From positions 8,052,033 through 8,116,032 of the forward strand of contig NC_135194.1 in the NCBI RefSeq assembly GCF_050948175.1: 64,000 nucleotides of DNA, written 5' to 3'. The notes under the pieces were generated by a model, which worked only from the letters and a program-made list of their open reading frames with translations, ran no database searches and was not told where the DNA came from. Positions 26,901-39,998 of the stretch are shown piece after piece. Both the position numbers and the translations under genes were made by a program. This DNA comes from Xylocopa sonorina. Lineage: Eukaryota; Arthropoda; Insecta; Hymenoptera; Apidae. How positions within the stretch are numbered: position 1 is the stretch's first letter; every line of letters begins with the position of its first letter.

Positions 26901-28870
26901 ACAGCGAAATCCTCGCTGATACACGCAGGAGTTCGTCAACGGTTGCTGGAATCGAACGGTGATTAGGCTCGCCACCGAGCGAATCCTTTTGTCCGCGCGT
27001 TTGTTCGACGAGTATGAATTTCTAGCCCGGATTTCGTTCAACCCCTCCCTCCTCGTGCGAATTGTTAACGATTTATCTCCCGAAAATCTTCAGTGGTATT
27101 TTGACGTTTAGCGATGGGAACGCACGATAACAGCGAAACGCGAACCAATTTTCTCGCACGATGGTAAATCGAGATCGATCGTTTCTGTCGAACGCTCTAC
27201 GCCCGTCGTAACTCCGTCGACGCAACGGAACAATATATATTCTCTTCCGCCAATCGAACGTCCGCTCTGGCAAGCTGGAAAATATTTAACGGCGCAATCA
27301 CGGCCGCAAGGAGAACGGGCGACACTCGTCGGTCGAAGAAAAAGGCGGAGGACACCGCCACACCCCCAGCCGGGGGTTTAATTTGGCGCGGCGGAGATTC
27401 AGTTTCGCTCGGGCAGCAACGATCTCCATCAAAGTGGAAACTATTTCCGGCGACGGCTTAAAGTGGGCGCAATTTTCTCGACGTTCGCCAAGATTTGCAT
27501 TCCGTCGAGAGTGCAGTTCCTCTTTATAAGCTTCTTAAATTGCCACCGTGAGCCGAGACTGGCGGAGGACACAAACGGGGCGGCGAGCTTGCTCGGGGAC
27601 GAACATTGCCAGAATTATTCTCTGACCGTCACTCGTCGCGAACCGACCAACTGTCACGTGTTGTGTCACGGATATGAAATTCCATTTCTTCATTTACGAT
27701 GCTATTTTCCCAAATATTTCGTTATCGATCGCAGACATAGTTCTCGACGTTTTACTGAATTAATCTGTTTAATTAAACGCGCGAGATGATTGTTTACATA
27801 AAGTATCTTTTCTTTGCAATTAATATAGTTGAATTAATTTTTCGTTTGAAACGTAACGAATGATTATTATCGCACAGCGAACTCGACTCGTGTTTATAAT
27901 TAGCGGGAAATGATTTCTGTATTCATGATTATTAAAACAGTGCTCAAAGTTATTTACAATTACAACAGAGCAGCCTGAAAGCCATAGTAATACAACGTTT
28001 CCTTTGCAATCAAATTGTGAAATCCCTGCATGGGGGAGCATAACCTGTTTTTCATTTGTCCACGGATTAATTATTTTCGAATATAATAACAATTCCGCGT
28101 GCGGTACCGCGAAGCCCTTTAATTAATTAAAATTATTTACCGTGCACGGTTCTAGACTCGAAAGGCATCTCACCGATAGCTAATTATTTCAACACCACTG
28201 ACAGTATTATCGCGAAACAATTACCAGCCTCAATTACGTATTGTTCTCGTTTACCATTCGCGCGCGCCATTTGTACGAGATCTATTAATTGGGAATTTAC
28301 GCGTGATTTAAATTTAATAAACGAAACGTTGCCAAGGGGCGAACCAGAATTTTTCTGAAAAATCCGTAAAATATCGCGGATATTCCAATAAGCGGGGGAA
28401 ACAATCGCGAAGCAGCGAAAGTTATGCGACGTGGAAACAAAGATCAGGGAAGAGAATCGATTGCCTCGGCGTAAAACGGAAATTTAGGGCAGCACGTGAC
28501 CAGGAATAATCGAGCATTCGGCGTGGCTCGCTTACGAGCGAACACACCGACGAATTCTGATTGCGTACATAATCGCGGGAGCGACGGTGTCGGATCAAAT
28601 ATTGGATCATTCCACTAGCAATTCATCGAACCGCCTGATCAGTGGCCAGGCTGACAGATTCCGATGGAGTTAAGTGCGTCGTGAGTAATGGAAATAGTCG
28701 TTGCGCGATATTAACTCTCCAACGTACATCGTACGCAAACGCGTTCAATTCTGAAACCCGGAACGTTTCTAGCGATCGTGGTCGCTGGTAACTTTGGATA
28801 ACGAATCGCTCGTTCGATTGTTCACAGAAATGATCGTCCTGATATTTCGTTCAGAAGCTTGTTTCCTTTG
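17970..28870. other. Non-coding with CpG-rich patches
   Basis: CpG-rich, stop-poor patches at 18.8-19.9, 22.5-23.0 and 26.3-26.9 kb give frames of 100-176 codons on both strands, none with a domain or credible splice sites. The rest is AT-rich. Confidence 0.45.
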
Positions 28871-28897
28871 ACGCGTTTCATTTATCATGAAACGCGT
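28871..28897. repeat. 11-bp perfect inverted repeat at the 3' end of the element copy
   Basis: ACGCGTTTCAT (28871-28881), loop TTATC, ATGAAACGCGT (28887-28897). It overlaps the 3' boundary of the inverted element. The other copy has the related ACGCCGCTTCAAAT at the matching place but no second arm, so one arm appears to be element and the other flank. Confidence 0.7.
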
Positions 28898-29115
28898 TGC
28901 TTCGTTTAGCTGTAGAACTGAAAGAGGAAAGATGGAAGAAAAAGAGAGGGAAGAACGTTGGTAAGGTTACTTAGCAGGTCCTGCTTTAGACGTGGGGATG
29001 TTAGAGACAGATCAAGAAGTGGTATATATGGAAATGGATGGAAAGTCGTGTGCCTTCAGGAAACTGTGGGTGTTGTTGTTCCTCTAGTGGCGAGTGTCAG
29101 AGGACCGCCACTGGT
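28887..29115 (-). mobile_element. Second copy of the hammerhead element, inverted, ribozyme core deleted
   Basis: The reverse complement aligns along its length with 44843-45080: TGACACTCGCCACTAGAGG near the 5' end, TTTCCTGAA, ATATAT, a GTCT cleavage-site equivalent, CCTTAC, CGTTCTTCC, a long pyrimidine tract and GAAGCAACGC at the 3' end. Identity is around 75-80% by eye. After CCTTAC the sequence goes straight to CAACGTTCTT, so the bases equivalent to 44994-45022 (T4 of the core through stem II to A13) are missing or replaced by a single C at 28960. The copy is therefore catalytically dead. Its 5' end can form AGTGGCG/CGCCACT, and its 3' end runs into an 11-bp inverted repeat. Confidence 0.65.
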
Positions 29116-31920
29116 TAATAATTAAGTTTTAATTTGTACAACTACGTCCTGCATCAGCTTGCGAGTACATAATTTTAATAATGCCAAGAATCTGCAGGAG
29201 ATTGAACTATTTTTCGTCGTCCTTACGTTCAGCGTTTCCTTGCTCCCTCGCAGAGGGACAGGACCTCGAGTGTCTCAGGTAACTCAACGATTCCAATGAA
29301 ATCGCAGGTTGAAAGGACGGGACAATAGACTCTCGCTGAGAGTTAATATCGCTAGGCAAGAGGGGTGTGGCGTGTGTGCGTGAAACGGTGCGTTCAGGTG
29401 ACAAAGGGGTGCTTCTTGTCTGAAAGGGGTGCGCGGAAATAATTGACTGCGCGAACAAGCGAAGGCGTTTGTCGGTGAGGAAATTTTCGAGCACGTTGGA
29501 GGAAAAAATCGAGGATTGTGTTGGGTTGGTAAGAGGAAAAAAACGGTTAACGTGCGTTGAGCTTGAGTTAAGGGAGTGAAAATGGTGGCTTGAGTCGGGG
29601 TAGAAATAATCAGGATACATCGCAGATGTTGTCGTAGAAATAAAGAGTGGCATGTAATGAAAGAAAATAAGATAAAATGAAATTCTAGGACTGGTGAAGG
29701 TAAAAGTGTTAAAGAATCGAGAGAAAATTAATTAAAAAAGATAATAGTATATAAATATGAAGAAATAGTGAATTAAAAGTGAATATATAAGAACAACAAG
29801 CAACGAGTACTGTACAGTTAAAACAGAACGAAAGCATAGAAGGATAAAAAATAAGAAGAGTGAGAGCAAAAAAATGTTGAAGTATCCCGTTGTAATTCTA
29901 ACGTGAAAAGAGGGAAGATTGTAAGCGTTGTAAATGGACACGCGTAACAAGATCCATTACTTTCCCGGAGACGAGGCTAAATTAAATTGTTACAAGACAG
30001 ATCATAAATATCCTGGAACCATTTTGCATATACGCGCACAGTTTCAGGTTCAAGGTATATAAAACCATTGTAATATCAATGAAAATCGACGTTGAATCAA
30101 TATTGTACGTTACTATTGTTCTTACCACGAAATGATACATTACAAACGATATTGCTAGCTCCATTCAACCACAATAATTCTGAATGGCACATATGCGCCC
30201 TTATAAAACGGATATAGCTTGCGTTATGAAAAAGGCAATAGCAGGAACGAATGTTTAAACGTTCTTATGTGGTCATTTTTTACTGAAACTGACGAAATGA
30301 AAAATGGAAACCAACAATCCCTTTAGACTGTTCGTCGTTTGTTTCGTTCTTGTTTCAGTTGTACAGCGGAAGAAATGAAAGGTTACACCGTATGGGAGGT
30401 TGGGAATATACAGATTTATGTAGTATTCATGGGAAAAATATGTGTGCGTAATAAATGTCGAACGTAAAGAAACGGGCAAAGGAAGAAGGCGAGACACGGC
30501 ATTCGTAAGGAAAGCTGTGAAAGGAGCTTACATCAGACGTTTCAATCTTCGTTGAAATATTTTTCTATTCTACTCTTCGATCAATCATTTATACTCATCC
30601 TTATTTACCGGATAATGTAGCATTTGATTCCTACGTACATTATCCATTTCATTTTTCCTCAAATCTTCATACGATTGCAACGAAAAACGATGTTACACGG
30701 AAATATAAGAAACAACGAACGTTTGTTCTTTAAGAATAAAGTTGCACCGCCATTGTCTATACATACAAAATTGTCTCTCCTCCTCTACACTACCATTCAC
30801 GAACAAATCCATCACGCGTTTTCTCCCCATTTATACCCTTTCTTCCGCCGTCCCAAGCGTTCGCGTTCTTCAAGATCCTAGTAAAATTCATCAACGGACC
30901 TTATCTTGTCTTCAAGAACAGACCGCGTCGTCTTCAACGTTGCTCCTGAAATCCATCTCTTTCCCCATCCCCGTCACCGTCACCACGGAAAACCCAATTA
31001 TCCATTCGCAGCCACTCTCCGCGGCCATTTTCCACGATGGCGTCTCGTTGCATCCGGCCTGCGTACTTAATGCGCGCAAAGCTGTAGCCCAGATGCGCTC
31101 GACGATGCCCGGGGACTAACGACGGGCGAACATCAAAGCTGTGTTCGAACGCAGTTCTCAAGAACCAGCCCATATCGCCGGTAATCCCAGCTGTGCAGTA
31201 TTCATTCGTTCAACTCGATCTTGGTGCCGTCGTACCAGCAGCCGCACCCCATTCCAGAAGCATCAGAGGAGGCACGAGGGCGTTTCCGCGCGCGTTTCGA
31301 ACAAGCGCGTTATTATGGAAAATCTGTGCGGCGGTCGACTAACGCGGATCGCGGGGGAACTATCCAATTACTTGGAATCGCCGAAATCACCTAACCCGAC
31401 GCGCGGCAGCCACTAGCAGGGAACCCACCGCAGGGAACGATCGCGCACAATCTCCCTATAAGGCACTCTCAGGGCGAACGGTATCTGGGCCAAGGACGGT
31501 CCGTTGCACTCGACACAGTTACATACCCACCGCACGCGTACGGTGCAATTAATGGTGCAATTTACCCGGGCCCCGAGTGCGCCTGTCGAGTCCACGACTG
31601 AAGCGATACCCTACCCAACGTGAACGTGGCTCGAGTCGAAGGGTGAAACGAGGGGTGGGAGCTAGCGGGACGGTTTGCCTCCGTGCAACGTGGTTCAGTA
31701 GAATGTGGCGGAGTGAAAGTGCGGAGGGGCTGGGGACGAGGGAGGGGTGGAAAAATAATTTCGCCGTGGCTGAAACGAGGACGACGTTACATAGGGACCT
31801 CGTGACCGGAACGATGCCTTCTCGAGAGTAAACCACCCCTGAGGGCGCCCCTCGTGCCCTGTTTCTTCTTCTAGTTCGCCCGCGGAACTCGATTCTTCTT
31901 CTTCCAACGCTGCCTTGGCC

Positions 31921-32049
31921 TCAGAGCTTCTTTTCTTTTTTCTCTTCACCGCCCCGCTGCCGCGTTTTCTCCCGGCCAGCTTCAGGCACGTTTATCTTCT
32001 CAGCTCGTTCTCGCGACTCGCGCTCAGCGTGTTTGTTACCGGTGCCCAT
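31921..32049 (-). CDS. Weak candidate small ORF, 42 aa, highly charged
   Basis: ATG at 32049 on the minus strand has A at -3 and G at +4, a strong start context. The frame runs 42 codons, beginning MGTGNKHAERESRERAEK and ending GGEEKKEKKL, to TGA at 31921. A possible donor GTGAAG lies near 31949. The region is purine-rich on this strand and a second frame is also open and acidic/basic, which is what a biased purine tract would give by chance. Listed only because the start context is good. Confidence 0.15.
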   Translation of the reverse strand: MGTGNKHAERESRERAEKINVPEAGREKTRQRGGEEKKEKKL

Positions 32050-33523
32050 CGTCGCGTCTATTTCCCAGGAGTGGCGTGTTTGCCTTAAGTCGCCGAAAGA
32101 TGTATCCGAGGGATCGAGTCGTAAACGCGACCAGCCGTTTTCTAATTAATTAGATCGCCGTGTAGGAAGCTTCGTGCAGCTTCCAGTAGATTCGCGTGGT
32201 AATCCTTACTTCGAGCGAATTCGTTTCGAATAACGTTTCGTTTTCTTCAAAATATGACGCGTAAAATGTTGCAACTCCGCGTCGTTATTAATTTTAACGT
32301 TCACGAGCGTATGAATAGTGGAACGAAAACAATCTTCTCGAGCGAAAAAGAAAACAATGAAAGAAAATGCACTGGAAATGTCTCCGAGGATAATGGGTTG
32401 ACAAATGAGACTCGTTCTCGGTTGGTGCAAAAAAAAAAAAGGGTGCATCCGGGCAATCGAGCTTCTTCTTGCAACCCATTAACGTTGGCCCAGGCCAAAT
32501 AAAGGGACGGGTTTAGCCGGCGCACGGAAACCCAAACGGTGCGGCGGTTCGTTGTTTAACACCCCTTTTCCCGTGGTGGAATCGTGGCCGCGCACCCCCG
32601 GGTCGTCTTCGCCGTTGCGAACGAGCTGCTGCATTATTCAACGTGGCTCGACGAATGAAATTTCTCTGCTACCATCTCTGACAGAGTACCCGGAACTTTA
32701 CACCTTTCGCCACCCGAAATCCGCGCGACTTCAATAGCGTAAGCGGATATCGTGGCCACCGTACGCAGAGATTCGCAGGGGGTTGTAATTTCAACGTCAC
32801 GCGAGTTAAATATTTCCTGGACTCGTAATGTTTTAGCAGTGTTTAGACGCTGGTCGACTGACTGATCAGGGCTGGCTTTGGTGATGCTTTCGAGATGTTA
32901 TAATATAGTTAATATTTGTCATTTTTAAATGAATTAACCACCAACTCGCTCAGTTTTTCTAACTTTAGTCAGTTGTTGTCATTTTTGCATGGAAATTGCG
33001 TTGAAAATGTTCCTGAAAATGTATTTATACATTAGCTAATTGTGAAACAACAACGTATTATTCACCACCCTTTGTTTGGAACAGTGGATACCCGAATACT
33101 TTATCCGATAATTACATTCGACCCTGGAACGATCCTGTTCTAAACTTATTTCTAGACTGTTCGCTAGGAAACTTTTATATTCAGATAATTTTCATTCCCC
33201 GATGCCCTCCGAGTTTGTATCCATGATTACTTTAAGTTTACCGCGTCTCGAATTGGTTAAAGTTAATCGAAGGGACCGCAAAGCGCAGTAGGGGACGATC
33301 TCTTCGGAGTTACTTTCAAAGGAATGCCCCGGGTCTTGCAGGAAATTGCGTTCCCAGAAAAAGTCTTCTACAATGGAAATTGATAAAAAAGGAGCCGCGC
33401 ACTCGTACACGCGATGGTTCTTACAATCCTGCACACGTGCATGTGTGGACGTTATTGCATTCTGCAACGTATGAATTTCGTAGAAAGAATCGTAGTGAAA
33501 TTTATCAACGAAGAAGTACGTTT

Positions 33524-33547
33524 ATGTGTGTGTGTGTACGTGCGTGT
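33524..33547. repeat. Short (TG)n run
   Basis: TGTGTGTGTGTG followed by TACGTGCGTGTG. Confidence 0.8.
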
Positions 33548-35198
33548 GAAATGTTCTTGTACTATTATGAATTTTCATTCCAATACATATTATTGAATAT
33601 CTGTAACATTAGTCTTATTTAAAAGTATCTTATATCGAATGCACGCATGTTCGCGTAATTTTCAATAGAGTACGGTACAATTTTATTTGATTATTAATTT
33701 ATTTTTAACGTTAAATCGTAATCCAATTCGAAATTTAATTCGCAAAATTACGACGGGGAAAGGCTGGCTACGCGCATTTTAATGTTTTTCATTTATCGCG
33801 GTGCCAGAGCTGTTAAACTACGGCGCACGCGGCCATTAAAAAGAACCGTAAAACTGGTTAATATTGCCTTCCATTACTGGTATTAAGCTGTCACAATGGG
33901 GATAAATTTAGCAATAAAGCCTCCTTTATTTTTCGTAGAATAAATTAAAGTCGAATATGAATATCTTAAATATCGAATAAATAACTGAACGAGTGTATCG
34001 TTACCAGTAACTGAATCACAGTCCCACAACGAAGGCGGTAACAATTATTTTAATCAAACTTCTGCACTTTAGACGTAGGATTCAGTCGACTGTCGGATCG
34101 CTAACGATTTTCCTTCGAATTACTATCGTATCCGTGATAGAAAAGCGAGATAGGAACCCGCTCCTCGAGAGTCCCCCAAGCCTTCATATTTCACAAGAGA
34201 AAATTGAAAAACAGATGGGAGGGTGGAAGAAACACGATTCCACCGACGAGATTGTCACCTACGCGGGTGGCTGACGAGCAGACTCTTAATAGGATGCATG
34301 AAAACAGGTGCGAGACAGGATATGAGAATTCAGATTTTACGTCCCGCGATTCGATCGTCGTAAACTAAACGAATTATTGTTCCAACAGATACCTTGCTTT
34401 ATTTCGACTATAAAAAGCAACGAAATTTACACTCGACGTTGCAAATACGCGTACGACAATATAAATTTTCAATGTCATTCGACGATTTCAAAATTGTCCA
34501 TCGAGTTTTTAATTTCGATGCGAAGCTAATGATATATATTTTTATCGCGAAATTCCACTTTTGTCCACTTACAAAATCAACCATTGTAGTGTCTTGAAAC
34601 ACGGTAAGCAGTTTTCGAAGCGTCGATGATTAATTCCGCACGGATATTTAGCGTGTAACGCGTACAACGGGTGGTAACATACGTTTTATGTATTACGCTC
34701 CACTATCGAAAGTATCGCGTTCAACAAACATCGCTACAAACTTTCAACCATAAATTAACCACGACGTTAGCACGCATCAGCCTCGATCAAGCAGGCTCTC
34801 ATAATCAGTAAAGGGTAACGAGTGCCCCAAACGCATTCACCCTTCGTTGAACGCGTTCTAAACGCTACCCCCTTCGCTCGCCACCGTACGAAGCTTTTTT
34901 CTCCCGTGCTAATACCTCGAAACGCTCGCTCGTTTCATTTCGCGTTTAAAGAATGCAGCAGCGCTCTCGTTCCACTTCGATTATGTCCTGCTCGTTTCGC
35001 CTGCCCGAGCACGCATTCGTCCCTGTTTCTCGATCCCCGCGTAATTGGAAGCCCGTGTTTCATCCGAAACGCCTCGCGATTTCTTTGTAATTGGAACGAC
35101 GCCGTCTGTTTCGTCGTCGAGACGTGAAACTGTCCGCCGTCTGTCGCCTTTATTCCGCTCGCGTTTCCCTGTACCTTCGCGCCTCTTATTTCTCTCGC

Positions 35199-35203
35199 TC
35201 AGA

Positions 35204-35247
<44 letters not shown>

Positions 35248-35254
35248 AGAGAGG
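35199..35254. repeat. (AG)n microsatellite with imperfect palindromic leader
   Basis: CTCTCGCTC faces GAGTGAGAG across AGAGA, then about 16 AG units and an AAAAGAGAGAGG tail. Confidence 0.95.
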
Positions 35255-37852
35255 ACGTCGCGAGAGATTACGAGGGCACGCGGACTTTTCAACGAACCAC
35301 CCTTTGTTCGCGTCCAGGCTGCGTTCCGGAAACGATCCTCGCGTTTCGAGAATTTTTCATTCACTTTTGATATCCGATCCCATCGTCGGGAATTAAATAT
35401 TTGCGCGCTTAACTGACGGTCCACCGTGAGCAGAGATTCGGATTGTTTTATCGCAGCCGGGTATTTTCCGGTTCTCAGCGTCGCGATCGCTTTGAACGTT
35501 ATCGTCGAGGTCGCTGGCGTAACTCGAGGATCGAGGAAGAAATTCTCTGCCATTCGAATCTATCCTCTGACAGATTTTTTTATTCCGTGGTTGGATCGAG
35601 TATTTCATTCTTCAGATTTCACGCATTTCTTTTTTTTTTTTTTTTGATAAAGTCGATCGGATATTGTAAATTGTGCGTATCTACGAAATGGAGTCGATGG
35701 AATTGTAGAGTGTGTTATATTGTACGCGTTTTTATACAGCTTCGCGAAATTTTCGAAACAGCGCCACTGCGAACGGTAGAATTAACATTTTATACGAAGG
35801 TGCGCGCATTTATTTTGTTATTTCATAATGGCAGTCCGGCAAAGCATATCATTATTTCGCGATCATCGCAAAAACGCGGAAGCATCGTTTTGCATTTCGC
35901 GATGCCGCTGCATACTTTATGCGACCAATATTCAGTTGAATATTTTATATTCTTATTACCAGGGGATAACAATCCGAAACCGCTGCTACGAATGATGAAT
36001 GAATAAATAATGCGAGGAATAAGCGATGAATGATAACGATGAATAAATTGCAAACGGCAACGTTCGATACGTACACTTTTACTTTTAACACATGGATAAT
36101 ATAGTAAACTAAACGTGAAATAGCGAAATGTTCAAACTTGCTAAAATTATTTCAACCCATTGCCGTTTGAAGTTTATCAATTCTATTCGAAGGAGGCGCA
36201 TCGAAACGTCTCCTCTCTCAATGCTTCAGTTTCTCTATTTAATCTCAACGATACACACGTGCATACGATCATTTCTGTTAATTATTGGCATCGTTAAATT
36301 AACGGATATTCGCGCGATGACGCGCAGCGATCGCTGAATCTGGATTCGAGAGAACGGAAACGATGAAAGTGATTCGATCGCAACTTACAACGAACAGGTA
36401 TTTGCGCCTGGACGAACTGCATCGTATACTGGAACGATAAACGCGGCTCGTTGCACGCATTATGCCGAAGAAATGGAACGAGCCGAGCGAAATAGCATAG
36501 GCGCAACACGGTATTTTGTGGCTGCTTTTTGCTCCACTCACCACCCCCTTGCTCGTTCGTGTTTGTCGTCCCCTGCTACCTGCTCGTTTTATCCATTCCT
36601 CGTTGAAGCTCTTATCGATTATCATCTCTGGCGAGTGCACACGCGATAGAAATTATTCGTTCGTTAATTGATAATTTTCGTTCGAATAATCGTACAGCGA
36701 ATTTTTGCGCTCGAAACGTGGAATCGAATTCCCTCTTTTACGAGTCGATGTTGCCCCTATTTTAATTCATTACTGACACTCTGTGCGATTCGTGTTCGAT
36801 GCATTTTGTTACGTTCAAATATTTCCGTATTTGATTACAAGATTATATTGCAAAAGCTTCTGATTACGTTCGTTAAAATTTCTTCGAAGAGCAACTAAAT
36901 ACCCATTTGAATGTAATCGTGAAAACTAAAGTAAATAATATCGTTAAAAGTCGAAGCAACAGCGATCGATGCTGGTGAATTAATAAAACATTGTGAAAAT
37001 TAGGCGAATCGATGGAAAATTCGCACGGATAAAATACACGCGCGTTCACGATCGTTCGCGGAGTCCCAGACGAGCGTAATTCCTTGCGCGTCTCTGGGAT
37101 TCCCAGTTTTTCAACGAGGTCGCTGAACAACCCTTACGAAGCCAACTTGAAGCAACGATGACGTCTCTCTCGTGGGGATCTCGAATTTCGATCAATGAAC
37201 GGGAGTAACCGTAGACTAATTCAAAGTGGAAATTCTACTATCGGCCGCGGAACTTGGTGGAGGGCCCTTTAAAACCACTGGAAAATTGGTCAGTCCTCGA
37301 GTGCCGCGTACCCTCTAATTATGCAACCGGGATATTGGAATAAAGGGAGCGGCACAGTTAACTGATCCGCGCTCGTCGAAACTGAAAGGGATCGGGCCAA
37401 GGATTGATGGAATTGGCCAAGAAGATTGAAGAAAAACAACGAAATAGGAAAAAAATGGAACACTATGTAGAACGAGGAGGGAATTCGCGCAGCTTGAAAC
37501 CAGTTTCGAGAAGAACTTACGCGAATGGTTCTGGTTTACCGGAAACCTCTGAAACGAATACGATACAATGTTAAAAATAATTGAAATACTTAGAACGCTA
37601 CATTGTAATCACATCAAGCAGGATATTTAATCCGAATTTATATTTTCATACACACAATGAATCGTTTTAATTATAATAATGAGAAATCTCCATTATCTAT
37701 TGTATGATTACGCGAACAATGTTATTTCAGGATATAATATTCCCTTAAATTTCGAAAATGTAACAAATATTCGACGTAACGACCATTATTGTGAATACTC
37801 TGCAATTACGTTAGAGCATTATAAGAAACAGCGGAGAACAGCTGACAGAAGC
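35255..37852. other. Non-coding
   Basis: A 187-codon plus frame (35443-36006) starts beside the poly-T run, is Phe/Arg/Ile-rich with no domain, and is judged spurious. Otherwise AT-rich. Confidence 0.45.
35630..35645. repeat. Poly-T run (16)
   Basis: Homopolymer following CACGCATTTC; no element could be tied to it as a tail. Confidence 0.9.
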
Positions 37853-37989
37853 CACGTGCCACGTGTGCGAGGGCCATCAAGTCGCGAGATCAAAGAACGT
37901 GAAACGTCCTTAAAGGCTTGACAAACGACGCGGCAGGGGCAAGTTGAAATCGGTAGGAGAAATCACTGAAAGTGGAAGAGGATCACGTG
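37853..37989. promoter_or_regulatory. Cluster of three CACGTG E-boxes
   Basis: CACGTG occurs at 37853-37858, 37860-37865 and 37984-37989. The first two are separated by one base. Palindromic E-boxes are bound by bHLH dimers such as Myc/Max, USF and CLOCK/CYCLE. Chance would give roughly one CACGTG per 4 kb, so three within 137 bases is a mild enrichment. No transcript start is visible nearby. Confidence 0.3.
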
Positions 37990-39979
37990 TCACGTCAAAT
38001 CGTACTGGCCAGTATCATTTGTCTCTTCGTGGATACAGGGCTGAAGAAAACGTCAAAGGGAACGTTTCGCGCGTTGTCTTCGCGAAGGAAGTTAAAAGGA
38101 AACGAAAAAAAAAAGAAGAGGGAAGGAAACGCGAAGGAAAGATAAATGGATGGTCCTAATAGAATGAAATAGCTTTCGAAACGTTACAAGGCCGACGTGT
38201 TGTTCGGCGAATCCATCAGTTTTATTCGCCAGGCGTGCAACTCGATTCTCCCGACGATTGTTCCGCAAAAATTGATCTGCTGGCGATTTTACATATCAAA
38301 TTCTATCCGATACGATACATGCTCGATGGAAACTTGATTTCAGAAATATCTCGCGCGATATTTCTTAACGTCCAGTTAAATATAATCGAAATAAATCTCA
38401 AGTAGGCGAGTGACCACCATAGAGTAACATTTAAGTCGATTATATTAATTATATAGGTCTGCAATTATGCTGGGTGACACAGTGTCCAAATTCCTTTGGA
38501 AATCATTACACAGAAATTATAGCAAATAGATATGCACATATATGACTATACTGTTTCACGCAGATTAATTTCTTTCTCGCTGATCCGCCACTTTCCCTCC
38601 AAACCCCTCGAAAAAAATTCTTTGTTTGCTTGGCAAACTCGCAGGAGAGTCTCGCGACGCTGTGAAAACCGCAGTTTTCACATCAATTCACGGCAGCCCC
38701 CTGGTACCCCACTATTTTTCACCGCGGCCGACTGACAACAATGCCGATGGCCAATCGATAGTTACCGCCACCCCTTTCGTCGCCGCCCTACGGACGGCCA
38801 TCGACGACTTTCGGTCATTTTTCATCCCCCTGTCCTGTCCGCGTTATTGCGGGCCAAGAGTGACGGTCGGTGCCCGTACAATACACGCGATGGCCACGCA
38901 TTACCGCTTTGATTCTTCGTATTAGCGGACAAAAACGGCCGCGCGCGTAACCCACCCCTTCTCGTCGACGCTGGCTCGAGCGTAGGCGTTTAACAGGCGA
39001 GGACGCGGACACGGCGGCTCTGTTTACGATGATCGAGGATTGAATAAAATTTTTGACGGTCCCAGCTCGGTACGAGCCTCGATGATGCGCGCTCGCGCGC
39101 ATCTATTGGGTGTCTAGTTTACGAGGACGGGGCGCGGCACAATGGGTGCTACAGTTTTATACCAGACTGTTGTTTCGCGATCGAGTTACGCCGTCGCGCT
39201 TGTTAACGCGTGTTAGCGCACCGCTTTATGACACGGCCGCGATACGAGGCAATTTTCGAGTAGTTGCATTTTTAGCTGCTCGTATCAGATCGTATTTCGA
39301 GGGTTAAGATGTTCTGAAAACTGGGACAGACACGCTCGTAGTTCAAACGGGAAGATCGTCTCGTTTTTTTGTCTACTGATTTGAAGATTAAACGAGCAGT
39401 CAATTAATTAATTTCTTTAATTCTTAGATCCTTCATCTTCTTGGTGAACTACTTCCTTTCAATACTTTGTATATTTCCATCGTTACAGAAGATTCTGTGC
39501 TTTTTTATACATTCAAATTTTCCATAGATGTACAAAGACGCGCAATACTCTAGATTACTATATAGTATACTAGAATTCTCTCTAAGAGAATAAACGCACA
39601 GTGGTTCCACCATGAGCTCATTCGTTCGATTGCAAAAAAATCACCACCTAACTTCCTTTCAGTGAAACAAACTATAGACTATTTATTTCAAAAGAAAAAA
39701 TAATCCCTTGAGCTGACATAATGAATTCGTGATAAGAATATACGTGAGAGACGTCAGACGAAACTCGTTCGCGGAGACCTAGCAGAAGCCAACGTTAAAA
39801 CCGGCCAAGATCGATCGTGCCGCGCTTTCATTCGCACCCAGCAACGAGGCAACGCTGGAATCGTGACGTTCACAGATCGGTACTTTTCGAGGGTGCTCGA
39901 AATGAATTTCCAGTTTTGCCCCCGGACCCGAAATAGGGCCGAGATAAATCGGGCGCATCGATCAGGTTAAATGTCGACG

Positions 39980-39998
39980 ACGCGCGCGCGCGCGCGCA
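39980..39998. repeat. (CG)9 run, potential Z-DNA
   Basis: Nine uninterrupted CG dinucleotides after GTCGACGA. An intact run implies little CpG decay at this site. Confidence 0.9.

Larger units (their letters stand above)
29116..35198. other. Non-coding
   Basis: An A-rich plus strand at 29.65-29.95 kb, then AT-rich DNA. A CpG-rich block at 30.9-32.1 kb includes the small charged ORF. Confidence 0.45.

Noticed and set aside
34981..36006. Open frames of 187-190 codons on opposite strands
   Set aside because: They include microsatellite or poly-T flanks and overlap antisense frames; no recognisable protein.
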